Shown piece by piece: positions 1 to 13,941 of a stretch of 64,000 bases of DNA (position 1 is its first letter; each line of letters opens with the position of its first letter). The stretch spans positions 97,307,001 to 97,371,000 of the forward strand of contig NC_134110.1 of NCBI RefSeq assembly GCF_040939455.1. The letters run 5' to 3'. The stretch comes from Microcebus murinus (Eukaryota > Chordata > Mammalia > Primates > Cheirogaleidae). A program made the translations under genes and the position numbers. The notes under the pieces are model-generated. The model was not told the origin of the DNA, did no database searches, and was given only the letters and a program-made list of their open reading frames with translations.

Positions 1-2040
1 TTAGCACAATGTAGGGTACTGAGTGAGTATTCTTCCTATGATTCTAGAATTAAATCTTTTGTTCCACTGTATATTTGAGGTGTTGAATTGAAGGAGCTTT
101 GGGGTATTTATGCAAGCACTCTCTTGCACACAGCTAAGGCTAAGGCTCTTGACATAGCATGCAATTATAAAATATTTTAGGACATTTAAATGTAATAACA
201 CATATGTAGATACTTATTTACATTGGGGTTCTTTGGTTGCAATCCCCAAACTGGATACGTGGGCTCTGGCTAATTTAAGCAAAAAGGAAGTTACCTGGAA
301 AGATATCAGAAGTACACAGAATCACTCACTGAGCAGGCTGGAGAAGTGGGGTTTAAATGGGCAAGAAGCCAGGTAGCCCCAGCGACTCGTGAACAAGACA
401 GTGGGAATGGCATGGTAGCAAGAACAATTTTTCCTGGGCAGTGCCACCAGAATAAATCAACTCAGCCATTTTCAGTGTCTGTCATTCCACTCCAGATTTA
501 AATTTCATGGGAGATACATCACTTGGCCTAGTTTGGGTTATGTGCCCAGCCATCAGCTTGCTGAAACAATGACGTTTGACTAACAAACAGTTCCACCAGA
601 CTAAATCCAATGAGAAATAAGATAGTCCTCAAAAGGAAATTAGTGTTCTATGAGAAAGGGGCACTGGATGCTGGCTTCCAAAAGCCACAAGTGTCTTCTC
701 CACCTGTGTCTTAAAATCAACTTGAACTCGACACTATAACAATTGTTACAATTCAATCATGATGAAGTCATATTATTTATAATCTATAGCCTCTCACTTG
801 GAGAGAATAGACTCTTAATCCAATAAAAGAGCTTTTTTTGTTTTTCTAAACTGCTAATTTATGAGACACTAGATGTAGCATGACAGGACCTAGGGAACGA
901 GCAGTGAAACAAATGGCCAGCAGTACAGCGGCGTCGGGAAGCTCCAGCCATCATCATCCATCTGGGTGGCGGTCACATGGTTGCGGTGCAGCAGCGGATG
1001 GCACAGCCCTCGAGGGCCAGCGCTGCGCTACAGCCCACTGGCTCCTGCATGTAGCCTGAGTGTTGAGAGAGTCATGGGTTCAATTAACTAGCATTAAAAT
1101 ACTGTACCTCTGCAATCACAGCCGGGGAACAAGACCGGGTACGTGGGAGAATATCTGAAACATTTTCTCTGCTGGCTAGAGAGGCAAAATTAAATTATAT
1201 AAAATAAATTCTCAGCTCTCCATATGTGAACTATCTACATTACAGATTATCAATTCAAGAGTGGCTATTTGTCACCACGGCCGTGACCATGACCCAGCTG
1301 GTCTGGACACGGCAGGAGAAAATTTATATGGATGAAAAATATGTCTCTCTGCTTATTTACATTGTATACTTTATAAAAATTGTACGAATAATGTTTCTTA
1401 AACTTAATGCTCAGTTTTAGCCAGAATATTACTTTTCTTGTTTCAAATATCCTATCCCTTCAGCCAAATTAGAAATGTCAGTCTTTTTGTGGTCTATAAT
1501 CTTGTTCATCATTAAGTTTCTTAGTGGCTATTTTCTATAAAATGGCCCCAAAACTCTTCTCATATCAATCTCCAGTCATTTTTCTTTTCTCTTCTTTTAA
1601 TAAGTTATCATTTTCTCTTGTAGCAAAGAGTCAAAATGTTTCTTAATTTTGCATTGTTTATTAGTTACAATAAACAAAATCTCTTTTATATTAAAACAAT
1701 ACATTTACAATTCAGGTTCTCATAACAGTAAGAAATCTGCCCAATAATGGGGTAACAGGAATTGTTTTTAGGATTGTGATATTTTTAACCCTTCCTAAAA
1801 TGACAAGTGTATCAAACAAGACACAGAGACTAATATTTTTGAAATCCCTTTGTGATAAGCTTCTGAATTCTAGAACTTCTTCATGCTTTTGTTTATTTAG
1901 CTATTCTCAAATGCTTTGCTCTCTCAAACCTATCCTATTAAAGCTTATTGAGAACTTTTTTTTAGGTACGTTACATCTATTGACATTTATCATATTAGAA
2001 ATAGTGAGAAGTTTTCAAAATATTTAAAGTTGCCTCCTTT
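1..2040. other. Intergenic DNA, no gene recognised; GC-rich block near 900-1330
   Basis: Mostly AT-rich single-copy-looking DNA with only short open frames. The stretch from about 890 to 1060, and again near 1278-1310, is rich in CpG (GCGGCGTCGGG, CACGGCCGTGACC) and differs from its surroundings. It has no sustained frame or family I recognise. It could be a decayed retrocopy or an isolated regulatory CpG cluster. Confidence 0.4.
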
Positions 2041-3827
<1,787 letters not shown>

Positions 3828-3843
3828 CAAAGTCTCTTTTTCC

Positions 3844-3981
3844 TTATTCTTATAAATTCTTTTTTTTTTTTTTTTTTAGACACGGAGTCTCGCTCTTGTT
3901 CAGGTTGATCTCGAACTCCTGACCTCAAGCAATCCTCCTGTCTTGGCCACCCAGAGTGCTAGGATTACAGGTGTGAGTCAC
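3844..3981 (-). mobile_element. Short Alu-type SINE, antisense, with target-site duplication
   Basis: A T-run (3861-3878) is followed by the antisense Alu right end fused to the antisense left start (GATTACAGGTGTGAGTCA), so the middle is missing. A 16-bp direct repeat, CAAAGTCTCTTTTTCC, sits at 3828-3843 and 3982-3997. The A-rich spacer between the left repeat and the T-run looks like an extended tail. Confidence 0.85.
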
Positions 3982-3997
3982 CAAAGTCTCTTTTTCC

Positions 3998-4600
3998 ATT
4001 GTGAACAGAAGTTCTCTGAAAAAGGAATTTAGAAGAAAGAGACTTTATTTCAGTGAACAGTTTACAGACCAAGGAGACATAGCCTTCAGTATAAAATGAA
4101 GGTGTGTTTCAAAAGAGGGTTCAACCTTTTATAGAGAAAGTTCCTGCCCAGGTTCCTACTCAGGTGTGCTCGTGCTAATGAAGAATTCAAAATGGTTTAG
4201 TTCTGATTAATAGACACTTGCGGAGTTCTGATTGGTCAATGCAGGTCACAGTCTATTGGTTGGTTCAGGCAGCGTAAGCAGGAAGAGGCTGCTATGAAAG
4301 TCCCAAACTTAAGCAGATGTGTGAGTTTTCTGGAAATTCAAAGTAAGTGTGTGATCTCTAGTCAGCAAATGATTGCTTGGCTCTAATTTGAATTTAGGCC
4401 CAATTAGCCACTCAGGATTCATCCTGAGGGATTGGCTCTTTGAGGGCTCACACCTCAAAGGGAAGGTACGGCAAGGTAAATCTTCAGAAGTTTTGAGAAT
4501 TCAGGTGTGGGCATCTTTGGGGAGCTACTATTCTGCCTTCTGCTATTACTGGCAACATTCTGGGGACACTTTTGTTGTCTTCAAAAGCAATTTATATGAT
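3998..4600. mobile_element. Possible LTR-like segment, unclassified
   Basis: This segment has CCAAT-like motifs (ATTGGTC, ATTGGTTGG) and a composition resembling an old retroviral LTR. I cannot find convincing TG...CA ends or a target duplication, so the call is tentative. Confidence 0.25.
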
Positions 4601-5029
4601 TGAATGAGTAAAATGTAATATCTGCATAGGCTTCGGTATATCCGATTCATGAATCAGTGCTATAATAGATTTGTATGTCTTGTTTTGTCTTAAACATGAT
4701 TATTTTAAGGCTTGTATTCTAATTTCCACGCTCTTTCTGTATCTAAAGACAGGTGATACATCCTTTGTCTTCCTCTTGCACCTGTTATTTGCCAATACCC
4801 TTCAAATAAATGAATACATTAAATGTGACAATCTTCAGGGATCAAAAAAGAAAAAAACATTCTAGTTTATTTTGCAACTAAAATCTCTTGCACATTGGGG
4901 CCATGTGTGGAGTATTTTCCATCTCATTCACACAGTGACAACTGCGCCTGTTTGCAGTCAGCTTTCCTAGTCGATCTTAAGCCCTAGTGAAGAGATCAAG
5001 AAATAAGGATAGGGTGATATAAGCACCAC

Positions 5030-7020
5030 TTTTTTCCCCAGGTTATTAAATTATGATAAAATATACATGACATAAAATTTACCATCTTAACTACTTTTTT
5101 AAGAGATGGGTCTTGCCATGTGCAGTGGCTGTTCACAGGTGCAATTAGAGTTCATAGCTCACTGCAGCCTCAACTCCTTGGCCCAAGCAATCCTTCTGCC
5201 TTAGCCTCCCAAGTAGCTGGGACTACAGGCATGTGCCACTGTGTTTGGCAATCTTAACCTTTTTTAAGCGCACAGTTCAGTAGTGTTAAATACATTCACA
5301 TTGTCGTGGAATCATCACCAACATCTATCTCCAGAACACTTTTCATTTGGTGAAATTAAAACTCTATATCCATTAAACGATAACTCCTCATTACTCCTCC
5401 CCTCAGCCCCTAGCAACCACCATTCTACTTTCTGTCTCTATGATTTTGATTATCCTAAGTATCTTATACAAGTAGAATTATACGGTATTTGTCTTTTTGT
5501 GACAAGGTTATTTCATTTAGCATAATGTCCTCAAGTTTCACCCATCTTATAGTATATGTCAGAATTTCCTTAATATATCACTGTATGTATATACCATACT
5601 ACATTTTTCTTATCCATTTATTCCTCAATGGATACTTAGATTGCTTCCATGTTTTAGATATAGTGAATAATGCTACTGTAAACATGGGTGTACAAATATT
5701 TCTTCAAGACTCTGCTTTCAATTTTTTGGGTATATATCCAGAAGTGGAATGGCTGAATCATATGGTAATTCCATTTTTATTTTTTTGAGGCACTGTCATA
5801 CTGTTTTCCACTGTAGCTATACCATTTTACATTTCCACCAACAGTGCACAAGTGTTCCAAGTTCCCTGACTCCTTGCCAGAATTTATTTTGGTTTTTTTT
5901 CAATTTAATAATACCCATCCTAATAGCTGTGAGGTGGTATTTCATTGTAGTTTTAATTTGCATTTTCCTAATGATTAGTGATGTTGAGCATCTTTTCATG
6001 TGCTTATTGGCCATTTGTATATCTTCTATGGAGAAATATCTATTCCAATTATTTACATATTTTTAAATGAGGTTGTTTGGGTTTTTTTGTTGTTGACTTT
6101 TAGGAGTTCTCTATATGTTCTAGATACTAATCTTTTATTAGATGTATGATTGCAAACATTTTCTTCAAATCTGTGGCTTATCTTTTTACTCTGTTGATAG
6201 TGTATTTGATACATAAAATTTAAAAATTTTATGGAGTCCAATTTGTCTATTTTTTCTTTTGTTGCCTATGCCTTTCTTGTCATTTGCAAGAAATCACTGC
6301 CAAGTCCAATGTCATAAGTTTTTGTCCTATGTTTTGTTCTAAGAGATTTTTAATGTTAGGACTTGCATTGAGGTCTTTAATCCATGTAAGTTATTTTTGT
6401 ACATGGTGTTAGGTAAGGGTCCAGCTTTATTCCTTTGCATGTGGATATCTAATTTTTTTAGCACTATTTGTTGAAAAGACTATCTTTTCCCCTATTAAAT
6501 GGCCTTCACACCCTTGTCAAAAATCATTTGACCATATACATAAGAGATTATTTCTGGACTCTCTGTTTTATTATTCCATTGGTCTCCATGTCTGCCTTTA
6601 TGGCAGTACCACATTGTTTTAATTACTATAGATTTGTAGCAAGTTTTTGAAATTAGGAAGTGTGAGTCTTTCAGCTTTGTTCGTTCTCAAGATTGCTTTG
6701 GCTATTTGATGTCTCTTGATATTTTTACATGAATTTTAGGATGGGTTTTTCTATTTCTGCAAAATAATTGGGATTTTGACAGGATTTTGCATTAAATCTG
6801 TAGACCACTTTGGGTAGTATTGACATTTTAATATTATGTCTTCAAATCCATGAAAATGAGACATCTTTACACTATGTCTTCTTTAATTTTTTTCAGCAAT
6901 GTTTTCAAGTTTTCATTGTACAAGCCTTTCATCTCCTTGGTTAAGTTAATTCTTAAGTATCTAATTCTTTGTGATGTTGACATAAATGGAATTGTTTTCT
7001 GAATTTCTTCTCCTGAATGT
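5030..7020 (-). mobile_element. L1 3' portion (3'UTR and end of ORF2), antisense
   Basis: Reads as a reverse-complemented primate/mammalian L1 of the L1MA/L1MB age. It has landmarks such as CATATGGTAATTCCATTTTTA and the strings encoding the C-terminal part of ORF2 in antisense. It begins with the T-rich tail near 5030 and is 5'-truncated near 7020. Many stops make it inactive. An Alu monomer interrupts it at 5092-5250. Confidence 0.85.
5092..5250 (-). mobile_element. Alu monomer (FLAM/FRAM-like) inserted in the L1, antisense
   Basis: A single Alu arm with T-rich start and antisense box sequences (AGTAGCTGGGACTACAGGC). It is flanked by the 8-bp duplication ATCTTAAC at 5084-5091 and 5251-5258, which splits otherwise continuous L1 sequence. 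Confidence 0.85.
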
Positions 7021-7369
7021 TAATTGTTAGACAAGCATCATCTTTTAAGCAATGAAACAAAGAAAGTCTATAATGTCTGCAGAAAGGCAACTGAGGTGAC
7101 TGAAACACTGGGAGAGGAAAATTGTATTGAGAGAACAAACCACAAAGTGTGGACTCTTCAGTTTGTCAGGGTGCGTACTGGAAAGTCATGTACAAACACA
7201 GTACACACAGTTCTAAACCATTTGAAAAGGATAAAATGGATTTGTTGGCCAATCTCGAAGTACTAATTTAAGGAGAATTCTCTAAAAGTTGAACAAGGTA
7301 GGTACAATCCATAGAGGAATTCCCACCTTATAAAGCAGGTAATAGACTAATGGAGTTGGATCTTTCATT

Positions 7370-7490
7370 CTTTCCACCAACATTTACTGATGAAATACAC
7401 ACGGGACAAACATGTATCTTTGATTCCTAGTTGCTAGGAATCAAAATGAGTAAGATAGTCTCTGTCCTTAAGTAGACCTTATCAGAGTAA
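7370..7490 (-). mobile_element. L2 3'-end fragment, antisense
   Basis: Resembles the antisense 3' end of L2 (CATTTACTGATGAAATAC, then GAGTAAGATAGTCTCTGTCC). It is short and diverged. Confidence 0.5.
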
Positions 7491-7492
7491 GG

Positions 7493-7584
7493 TAATTCCC
7501 TTACTATTATTATAGTATACTGTACCTATATACTTATTATAGGATACTATGCTATAGTATCCTATAATAATAGTAAAGGAATTA
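7493..7584. repeat. Nested perfect palindrome (hairpin within inverted repeat)
   Basis: The inner hairpin has 17-bp perfect arms at 7534-7550 and 7554-7570 with a 3-nt loop. The outer arms, 7493-7515 and 7562-7584, are inverted repeats of 23 bp with one mismatch and include TTACTATTATTATAG. The right arms overlap, so three related copies of one AT-rich word are present. It could extrude as a cruciform. Confidence 0.8.
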
Positions 7585-8473
7585 TTATTTGCATATAAGC
7601 AAATAATTACATTATATTAATAGTATGATCTAAAATTAGATTATGAATAGGAAACTATGAGAATGCTGGAGATTCAGTACCTACTCTGTTCTATTTAAGA
7701 TGTGGGTAGGTAAAAATGGTAATTGGAAATGGCTCAAAGAGAAGGTGAATTTTGACTTGAGTCATGAATGATAAGTTGGTGGAAGGGGAATTACCAAAAT
7801 CAACACAGCTTTGCAAAGTCCTGGGTGTGTGAATGAGCATGGAGGATTCAGTGCATCTCATGCTCCTACAGCAGGCATCTCTGTCAGCTTTCTGAATCTT
7901 GGAGAGATGCAAAAGTGAGCAGTAGCCAGAAGCTACCAAACCACATATATTCAGGACCAAAGACTATGCTTTTCTGCCACTCATCTCCCCATGCCCCCTC
8001 TATTTACCTCTGCCAACACTAGATTTCCAGGCTTCTCAGGCTGTAGACAGACACAGGACACTCACTCACCATCTGAACCCATCCCTCATACTCCCCTTCT
8101 GGCTCAAAGTTTTAGCGCCATGTCCTATGTAATCCTGAACTCTCACATTCCAGTTTGCTTAGGACCAAGAGATAAGTGGTTTCTTTGCTTCACTTTGCTG
8201 CCTCCAAACTATTTCTTTTCCTTCCTCCTCCAAACCTCAGAATTCTTTAGAGGATAATGACACCAGGCTATACCATATAATATCCAAGTTAGTTGTTGCC
8301 ATCTACTGACATCTTGGGAAATCTACCTGATTCGTGAAAGGTCTTATCTCTGGGCTCGCTGAGGTCCTCTCCTCATTCCATCATCATTCCTAATGACATC
8401 TATACCCCAATGCTGACCCATCCAACACTCTGAACAGCTTAGCTCTTTGATCTTCTTACCTCCAACCATGTGT
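7585..8473. other. Intergenic DNA, nothing recognised
   Basis: No coding or repeat family identified. Confidence 0.3.
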
Positions 8474-8849
8474 CCTCTTCTGCTTGGACTGCCATAACCA
8501 AATACTATAGGCCAGGTGACTTAAACAACAGAAATTTATTTTCTCACAGTTCTGGAGTATGGGAAGTCCAAGATCAAGATGCCAGTTGATTCCATTTATG
8601 GCAAGGGCTCTCTTCCTTGCTTGCAGACACTGTCTTCTCACTGTGTCTTCACATGGCAGAGAGAAAGATCTGTCTCTTCCTCTTCTTATAAGGCCATGGT
8701 CCTATCAGATTAGGGCCCGACCCTTATGACCTAATTTAGTCTTAATTACCTTCTAAAAACCCTAACTGCAGATATAGTTACATTGGGGGTTAGCGCTTTA
8801 TGTCTGAATTTGGTGGGGAGGGGCAGGGGATAGAATTCAGTCCATAGCA
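8474..8849 (-). mobile_element. MaLR-type solo LTR (MST/MLT1 group), antisense
   Basis: Contains the family strings GACTTAAACAACAGAAATTT, TTCTCACAGTTCTGGAGTAT and the end CAGTCCATAGCA. In this orientation they are the reverse complement of a MaLR LTR. No internal MaLR sequence adjoins, so it is a solo LTR. Confidence 0.75.
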
Positions 8850-8954
8850 CCATGTTTTTCTCTACCCTATGGTGCCATCTTGGCTATTTATTTTCTTTGT
8901 AGCCCTTATAATCTGCAATCATTTTATATTTTTGTTTGTTTATAGCCAGTTTAC

Positions 8955-9062
8955 CCATTAGAAGCTCTCTGTAAGAAATGGGACCATCTCTGCTTTATTC
9001 ATGCTTAGCCCTAGCCTTTAGTATTGTTCAGGTGCACAGATATTAAAATAATGAATAAATGG
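8955..9062 (+). mobile_element. L2 3'-end fragment
   Basis: A decayed version of the L2 3' terminus (GGGACCATCTCTGC ... ATAATGAATAAATGG). Confidence 0.5.
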
Positions 9063-9234
9063 ACTATAAACTGTGTGGGAAAATATATAGAGATAAAGTA
9101 TAAAAGGTAAGCAGAGGGGGGCTCCTAAAAGACATCATGTACCATTATGGAGCTGGAATTTTTCCTGGGGACATACAGGAGCCTCTAGGAGATGACTCCC
9201 AGGAGAGGGGAGAAAACATACCTTCTGACAAAGA

Positions 9235-10262
9235 CTTGTATTCACATGTTAATATCAGCTTTATTCATAATAACTAAAAACACTGAACACTACTTCAACA
9301 TTCATCAACCATTGAGGAGATAAATTGTGGCATATCAATAATATGAATTACTGCTCAGCAATAAAAATGAATGAATTAGTGTTCCGCATAGCAATGTTGA
9401 TGAATTTCAAACACACTGTGCTAAGTGAAGGAAGTCAGACATAAATTACTCCATGTGTATAATTCCATTTGTATGAAATTCTAGAAAATGTGTGCCTATA
9501 GTGACAGAAAGCAGATCATCAGTTGGAGGCAGGCTTTCCATACAATGGGGCGCAATTGTAACTGAGTCCATGCTTGTGCTACTCACCACAGGACAGCTAG
9601 TAAGGTATAAGGTATCAGGGCAAGGACAGGGACATTTATTCCAGAAGCCAGCAAACTGAGAAGATGGTGGACTAATGTTCTAAGGAACTATCTTAAGCTA
9701 GTATGAACTTTAGGCTCCTTTTTAGGTCAAGGGAAGAGGCAAGAAGAGGAGGGTCACAAGAGGTAACCAAGGACCACAGACATCTGGACATCAGCAAGGA
9801 TCTCAGTAGGTTGTAAAACTTCTTTTTTTTTTTTTTTTTTTTGGTCAATTAACTCTGGAGGACATTGGTCAGGTCACAGTGTTCCCATAGCATTGTTATC
9901 TGTGTGCCCAATTCCCTTATTTTCCTGGGAGTTCGCTTTGGGAAAGGGACGATTATTATCTTTATTCTCGAGTTCAACTACAAACTAAATTCTTTCTATC
10001 ATTAGCTGGCTTATTTGCAGAGCTAAGCAGAAGCTTTTAATCTGTAGGATATTACTGCAGGTGGTCAGAGGCAAAATGGAGCTAGTCATGCTAAGCCTCC
10101 TTTCCGCTGTTACACAATGAAACATTTTAGTGTCATGAAATATTCTGTATCATAATCCTGGTGCTGGTCACATAACTGCACACATTTGTCAAAACTCACC
10201 CAATTGCACACTTTGAATTGATAAATTTTATTGTATATAAATTATGCCTCAATAAACCCAAT
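9235..10262 (+). mobile_element. L1 3'UTR, sense, split by an LTR insertion
   Basis: The left part (to about 9545) reads like the L1 3'UTR segment AGTGAAGGAAGTCAGACATA. The right part (about 10115 on) resumes at AATGAAACATTTTAGTGTCA and ends at the typical TTATGCCTCAATAAA. The interruption is an LTR at about 9546-10114. Confidence 0.75.
9546..10114 (-). mobile_element. ERV LTR inserted in L1, antisense
   Basis: On the minus strand it reads AAAATGGAGC-type U3 sequence in complement, a polyadenylation signal (CTGGAATAAATGTCCC) and an end near ATTGCGCCCC, with TG...CA-like ends. The exact family is not certain; a class I ERV is likely. A pure T-run of about 20 at 9822-9842 lies inside it, possibly the scar of a SINE tail. 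Confidence 0.55.
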
Positions 10263-10594
10263 TGAAAATGGATTTACAAATGTAATAATATCATGAATAG
10301 CTACTAAAAGAAACTATGGAAAAACAAACTTTAAGATTGATGTCAGAAATATCAAGCTTGCCCTTCCCTCTCCCTCCCTCTTCCTTTGGAGGCCGCTGTT
10401 TTCCAGGAGGACTTCTGAGATGAGATTGTTCTGAAGCAACTCTTCCCCTTGTGGGGAGCGACAGGAGTGTAACAATTTGTTTTCTTCCCATGAGGTCCCT
10501 TCCGGCTTACTTCAAGTAATGAGCATTTCTGATTCTAAGTTTCTTTTAAAAGCCTCAGAATTGTCACTGGAAACATATAATTGCAAAGAAAGTA

Positions 10595-10740
10595 GACTCT
10601 GAGTCAGGCAGCCCTTGGATCAAATCATGTCACTTTTACTTACTAAGTGAGTGCTATTGCTCACGTGATTAAACTGCACAAAGTCTGATTTGTCCTCTTC
10701 TGAAAATTCGAAATAATAGAACAATCTCACAAAGTGATCT
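10595..10740 (+). mobile_element. MIR SINE, decayed
   Basis: Matches the MIR core pattern GACTCTGAGTCAGGCAGCCC, followed by the weakly kept TCACTTTTACTTACTAAGTG. Confidence 0.6.
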
Positions 10741-11683
10741 TAAAAGATCTGCCAAGAAGTCAAGCAGTTCCTAAGGAGCAGCAGGTGACAGCTGTTAGGC
10801 TGCCTTGCCAGAATCCCTAGATTTGGTTGGAGAGGACACAGTGAGCCCAAATGGATTTAGACAGCTGATCAGAGCAGCCATCAAGAGCTTCCTGTCTGCA
10901 TCAGTTTCCCTTGTCCCTCAAGTACCCCCAGGGGGATGCATGGGCCCAGGTGGCTGTTGTTTGAGCAGTGATTTTGTGTCACACCTGAGGAATACCAAGC
11001 TTTGGAAGCCCCAGAACTGATACAGGGGCTGGCAGACCTGCTCACCCTGTCCTTCAGAGAGAGATATTATATTTGTTGTCCTGGGATGTTAGCAAATCTT
11101 CCCTGGGAGGCGAGGGCGAGGTCTTTGACCCTGGAATGTCAAGAGATAAAAGAGACAGACAGACAGACTTTTATCTTTACAATCCTGGAATGAAAAGAAA
11201 CAGTTAACAAATTGACTGTTGACACCTAGACATGGAAAAATGTGAGAGATTCATGAAAAAATTTTCTCTAGATAGGATCAAAGGAGAAAAATGAATACAA
11301 ATTTGTTTTCTGGTGTGGACCACCTTAAGGACAAAGAAACCCTAAGGGATAGATAGCCTGTGTGCTGGGAGTGAGGAAAGAAAGGAAACAAAGCCGAATT
11401 CTCAAGACCGTAGCCAAATCAGTTGGAGAGCTGGGCGGCAGGCGTGGGCTGGGGAAATGATCCTTGCCAAGGGTAGCTCTTTGACAGTGGCTCCTGGACG
11501 TCTTGAAGAGAAGTAGAAGATTTAATGAATCACACATTCAGTGTTTTCCTAGTCCAGAAACTGACCAGAGAAAAATGCAAAAAGAGGATCTATTAGGATG
11601 TACGTCCCCGAAATGCTGTACCTGTTTCTGCATAAGAAAACTGAGTAATAAATACTGTTTGCTTTCCAATTACTAAAGTAATA
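10741..11683. other. Intergenic DNA, nothing recognised
   Basis: Moderately GC-rich sequence with only short, unrelated open frames. No gene is supported. Confidence 0.3.
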
Positions 11684-11830
11684 CAGTCCACCCTCTGTAA
11701 CACTATTGGTTGAATCCATGGATGCAGATGCAGATGCAGAGGGCCCACTGTGAGGGACTTGGGCATCTGAGGGTTTGGCATTGTGGGGAGGTCTTGGAAC
11801 CAATCCTCCACGGAGACTGAGGGCTGACTG
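11684..11830. mobile_element. MER2-like Tigger MITE, internally deleted
   Basis: The terminal inverted repeats CAGTCCACCCTC (left) and GAGGGCTGACTG (right) are flanked by TA on both sides. Internal text such as TTGAATCCATGGATGCAG is MER2-like. It is much shorter than a full MER2. Short GATGCA repeats (GATGCAGATGCAGATGCAG) lie inside. Confidence 0.75.
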
Positions 11831-11834
11831 TATA

Positions 11835-12189
11835 CAGTAGTCCCCTCTTATCTGCAGGGGATACATTCCAAGACCCCCCAGTGGATGCCTGAAACCTCAG
11901 ATAGTACTAAATCCTATATATAGCATGCTTTTTTGTCCTGACAACCAAGCCAGCTGCTAAGTGACTAAGGCAATGGCCTCTACAGCGTGGAGATGCTGGA
12001 CGAATGGATGATTGAGCCAGAAGGTGAGAGACGCCATGTGATTTCATCACACTACTCAGAACAGCCTGAAATTTAAAACTCATGAATTGTTTATTTCTGG
12101 AATTTTCCATTTAATATTTTTGGCTGGCAGTTGACTTCAGGTAACTAAAACTGCAGAAGGTGAAACTGAAGATAAGAGAGCACTGCTTG
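11835..12189. mobile_element. Second Tigger-type MITE, directly abutting the first
   Basis: Starts CAGTAGTCCCCTCTTATCTG and ends with the imperfect complement GATAAGAGAGCACTGCTTG followed by TA. Internal GACCCCCCAGTGGATGCCTG is typical of this TcMar-Tigger family. It shares the TATA junction 11831-11834 with the neighbouring MITE. Confidence 0.75.
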
Positions 12190-12214
12190 TATTCTTCAGA
12201 AAATATAAAGAAGA

Positions 12215-12600
12215 AAACAAAAATCATTCTTATCTCTTCATCCAGAGATAACTGCTATGAACGCTTGCTGTATTTTTTAGTACACTAAAATACACTGAGA
12301 TGACATGAAATAAATTATTTCTTAATTTTTCATAAATATGTTGCAGTCATTTCCCAAGGTAATTATTAATAGAAATAAGATTTTAAATGGCCACATACTA
12401 TTCTATTGAATAATCAACAATTTACTTAATCATTGCTCTCTTAGACATTAGATTATTTTTAGTTTTTCACCAACTACAAACAGAACTGTAATGAATATTC
12501 CTGGACATAAATGTTCATGTAGCTGAATATTTCCTTAGGAATAAATGTTTAGACATCAATTTAGTGGGTCCTCCATCTATTTAAATTGCCCTTAGAACAG
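12215..12600 (-). mobile_element. Old L1 3'-end fragment, antisense
   Basis: The sequence TCATCCAGAGATAACTGCTA is followed by a decayed antisense L1M-type 3'UTR. Confidence 0.6.
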
Positions 12601-13941
12601 CCAATTGACTTGTGTGGATCTCTTCCCAGTTCTGCATTCAGTGACTTCTGGTTGGGAGCATGAAATTGGCCAAGGTAGTATTTTTACACATAGATACTGG
12701 CAAACACTCTAAATCGGCTTGTTTTCTCCCACTATGCTGGCTGCTAAACCTTTACCAGAACACACTAGAGTAATGTACCAAATTTTACTTCTTCAATCGT
12801 GTTTAAGAACACCTTCTCACATGATCACTAGATACTACCACTGACAGCGCTGGTATCTGCCATTTGACCTCAGAAAATGGCATATTATTTTGTTTTAATT
12901 TACTTATTATGAAGTTGATGTTTCTGTATTTTAAAGAATATAATGCGTGTCTTAACGTTATTGTTTTGTTTACAACTTCCTGTTTATCTTCTAATCTATA
13001 CTAATCTCTGATGCTTAGTAAAAACATGCCTAGATTTATGAAGTACAAGGGAAAATATCTCAAATGAGGGGTGACTGTAGCAATTACACTCATCTTTACC
13101 CATGCAAGGAAGATGAACTATGTAGATGACAGATAACAGGTACCCTCTGACAATTGTATATAACCCAAGGAGGGAAAACTGATGCAAATATGGGCATATG
13201 CAGTTCCTACTTCTTTTTTGCAACGGGACATAAAAATCAGAATTTCAGAAACAATATTAACTGCATGGGAAAAAGCATTTGAAAATCTAGTTTACAAGAA
13301 TTGCTTGGAAAAAAATGTAAGGTCTTATTCCTCCACTTACCTCTACATTAACTCAAGAGCCCAGATGGCTATCAAAGGGAGAAGATGAAGATCACACTCA
13401 CATTGCCAAAGTAAGAAAATGCAAGTGGTTACACGTAGTGTCTACTATGACCGAACTGTCTTGCATCTTATTACTGCCCCATGACCTGGCCCTACTTACA
13501 TGCATATTTTCACTTGTTTTTCCACTCCTTCTCTACTTCACCCAGGTACTTTGGGGAAAGCTAACTTCTACTTCCAGTTTGAGAGACGGCTCTGGTCTAA
13601 ATCCCAGAGAACATGCCATTTCCCTGGCCGGTCTTTGATCCTAGGCACTCATGTGGCCTAAGAGGGCCAGTCAAGGTGAATCTTTAGATTCTTGCTAAAC
13701 ACACTGGGCTAGATGTAGTTTCCAAACCTGAGGGAGAAAGTACACAGATGGCCTAATACCAGGGAGTACCCACCACCAACCTTATGAGGAAGGGAAGCAT
13801 TTTCAATGTAGCTAATAGGCAAAGGGTCCTATGGAGAGATGGAGGGAAACTGAGTCTCTGATTAAATTGTTGAGCTCCTGGATCCATGAGCTCTAAAGTA
13901 CATTATACCTTAGATTGTAAGCTACCTCAGCTGAACATTCC
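12601..13941. other. Intergenic DNA, nothing recognised
   Basis: AT-rich, with small unrelated open frames only. Confidence 0.3.

Noticed and set aside
5489..6066. Open frames of about 100 codons
   Set aside because: They lie in antisense L1 sequence and have no independent support.
7493..7584. CRISPR-like or terminator-like palindrome
   Set aside because: A single AT-rich structure in primate DNA with no regular spacers. Neither category applies.
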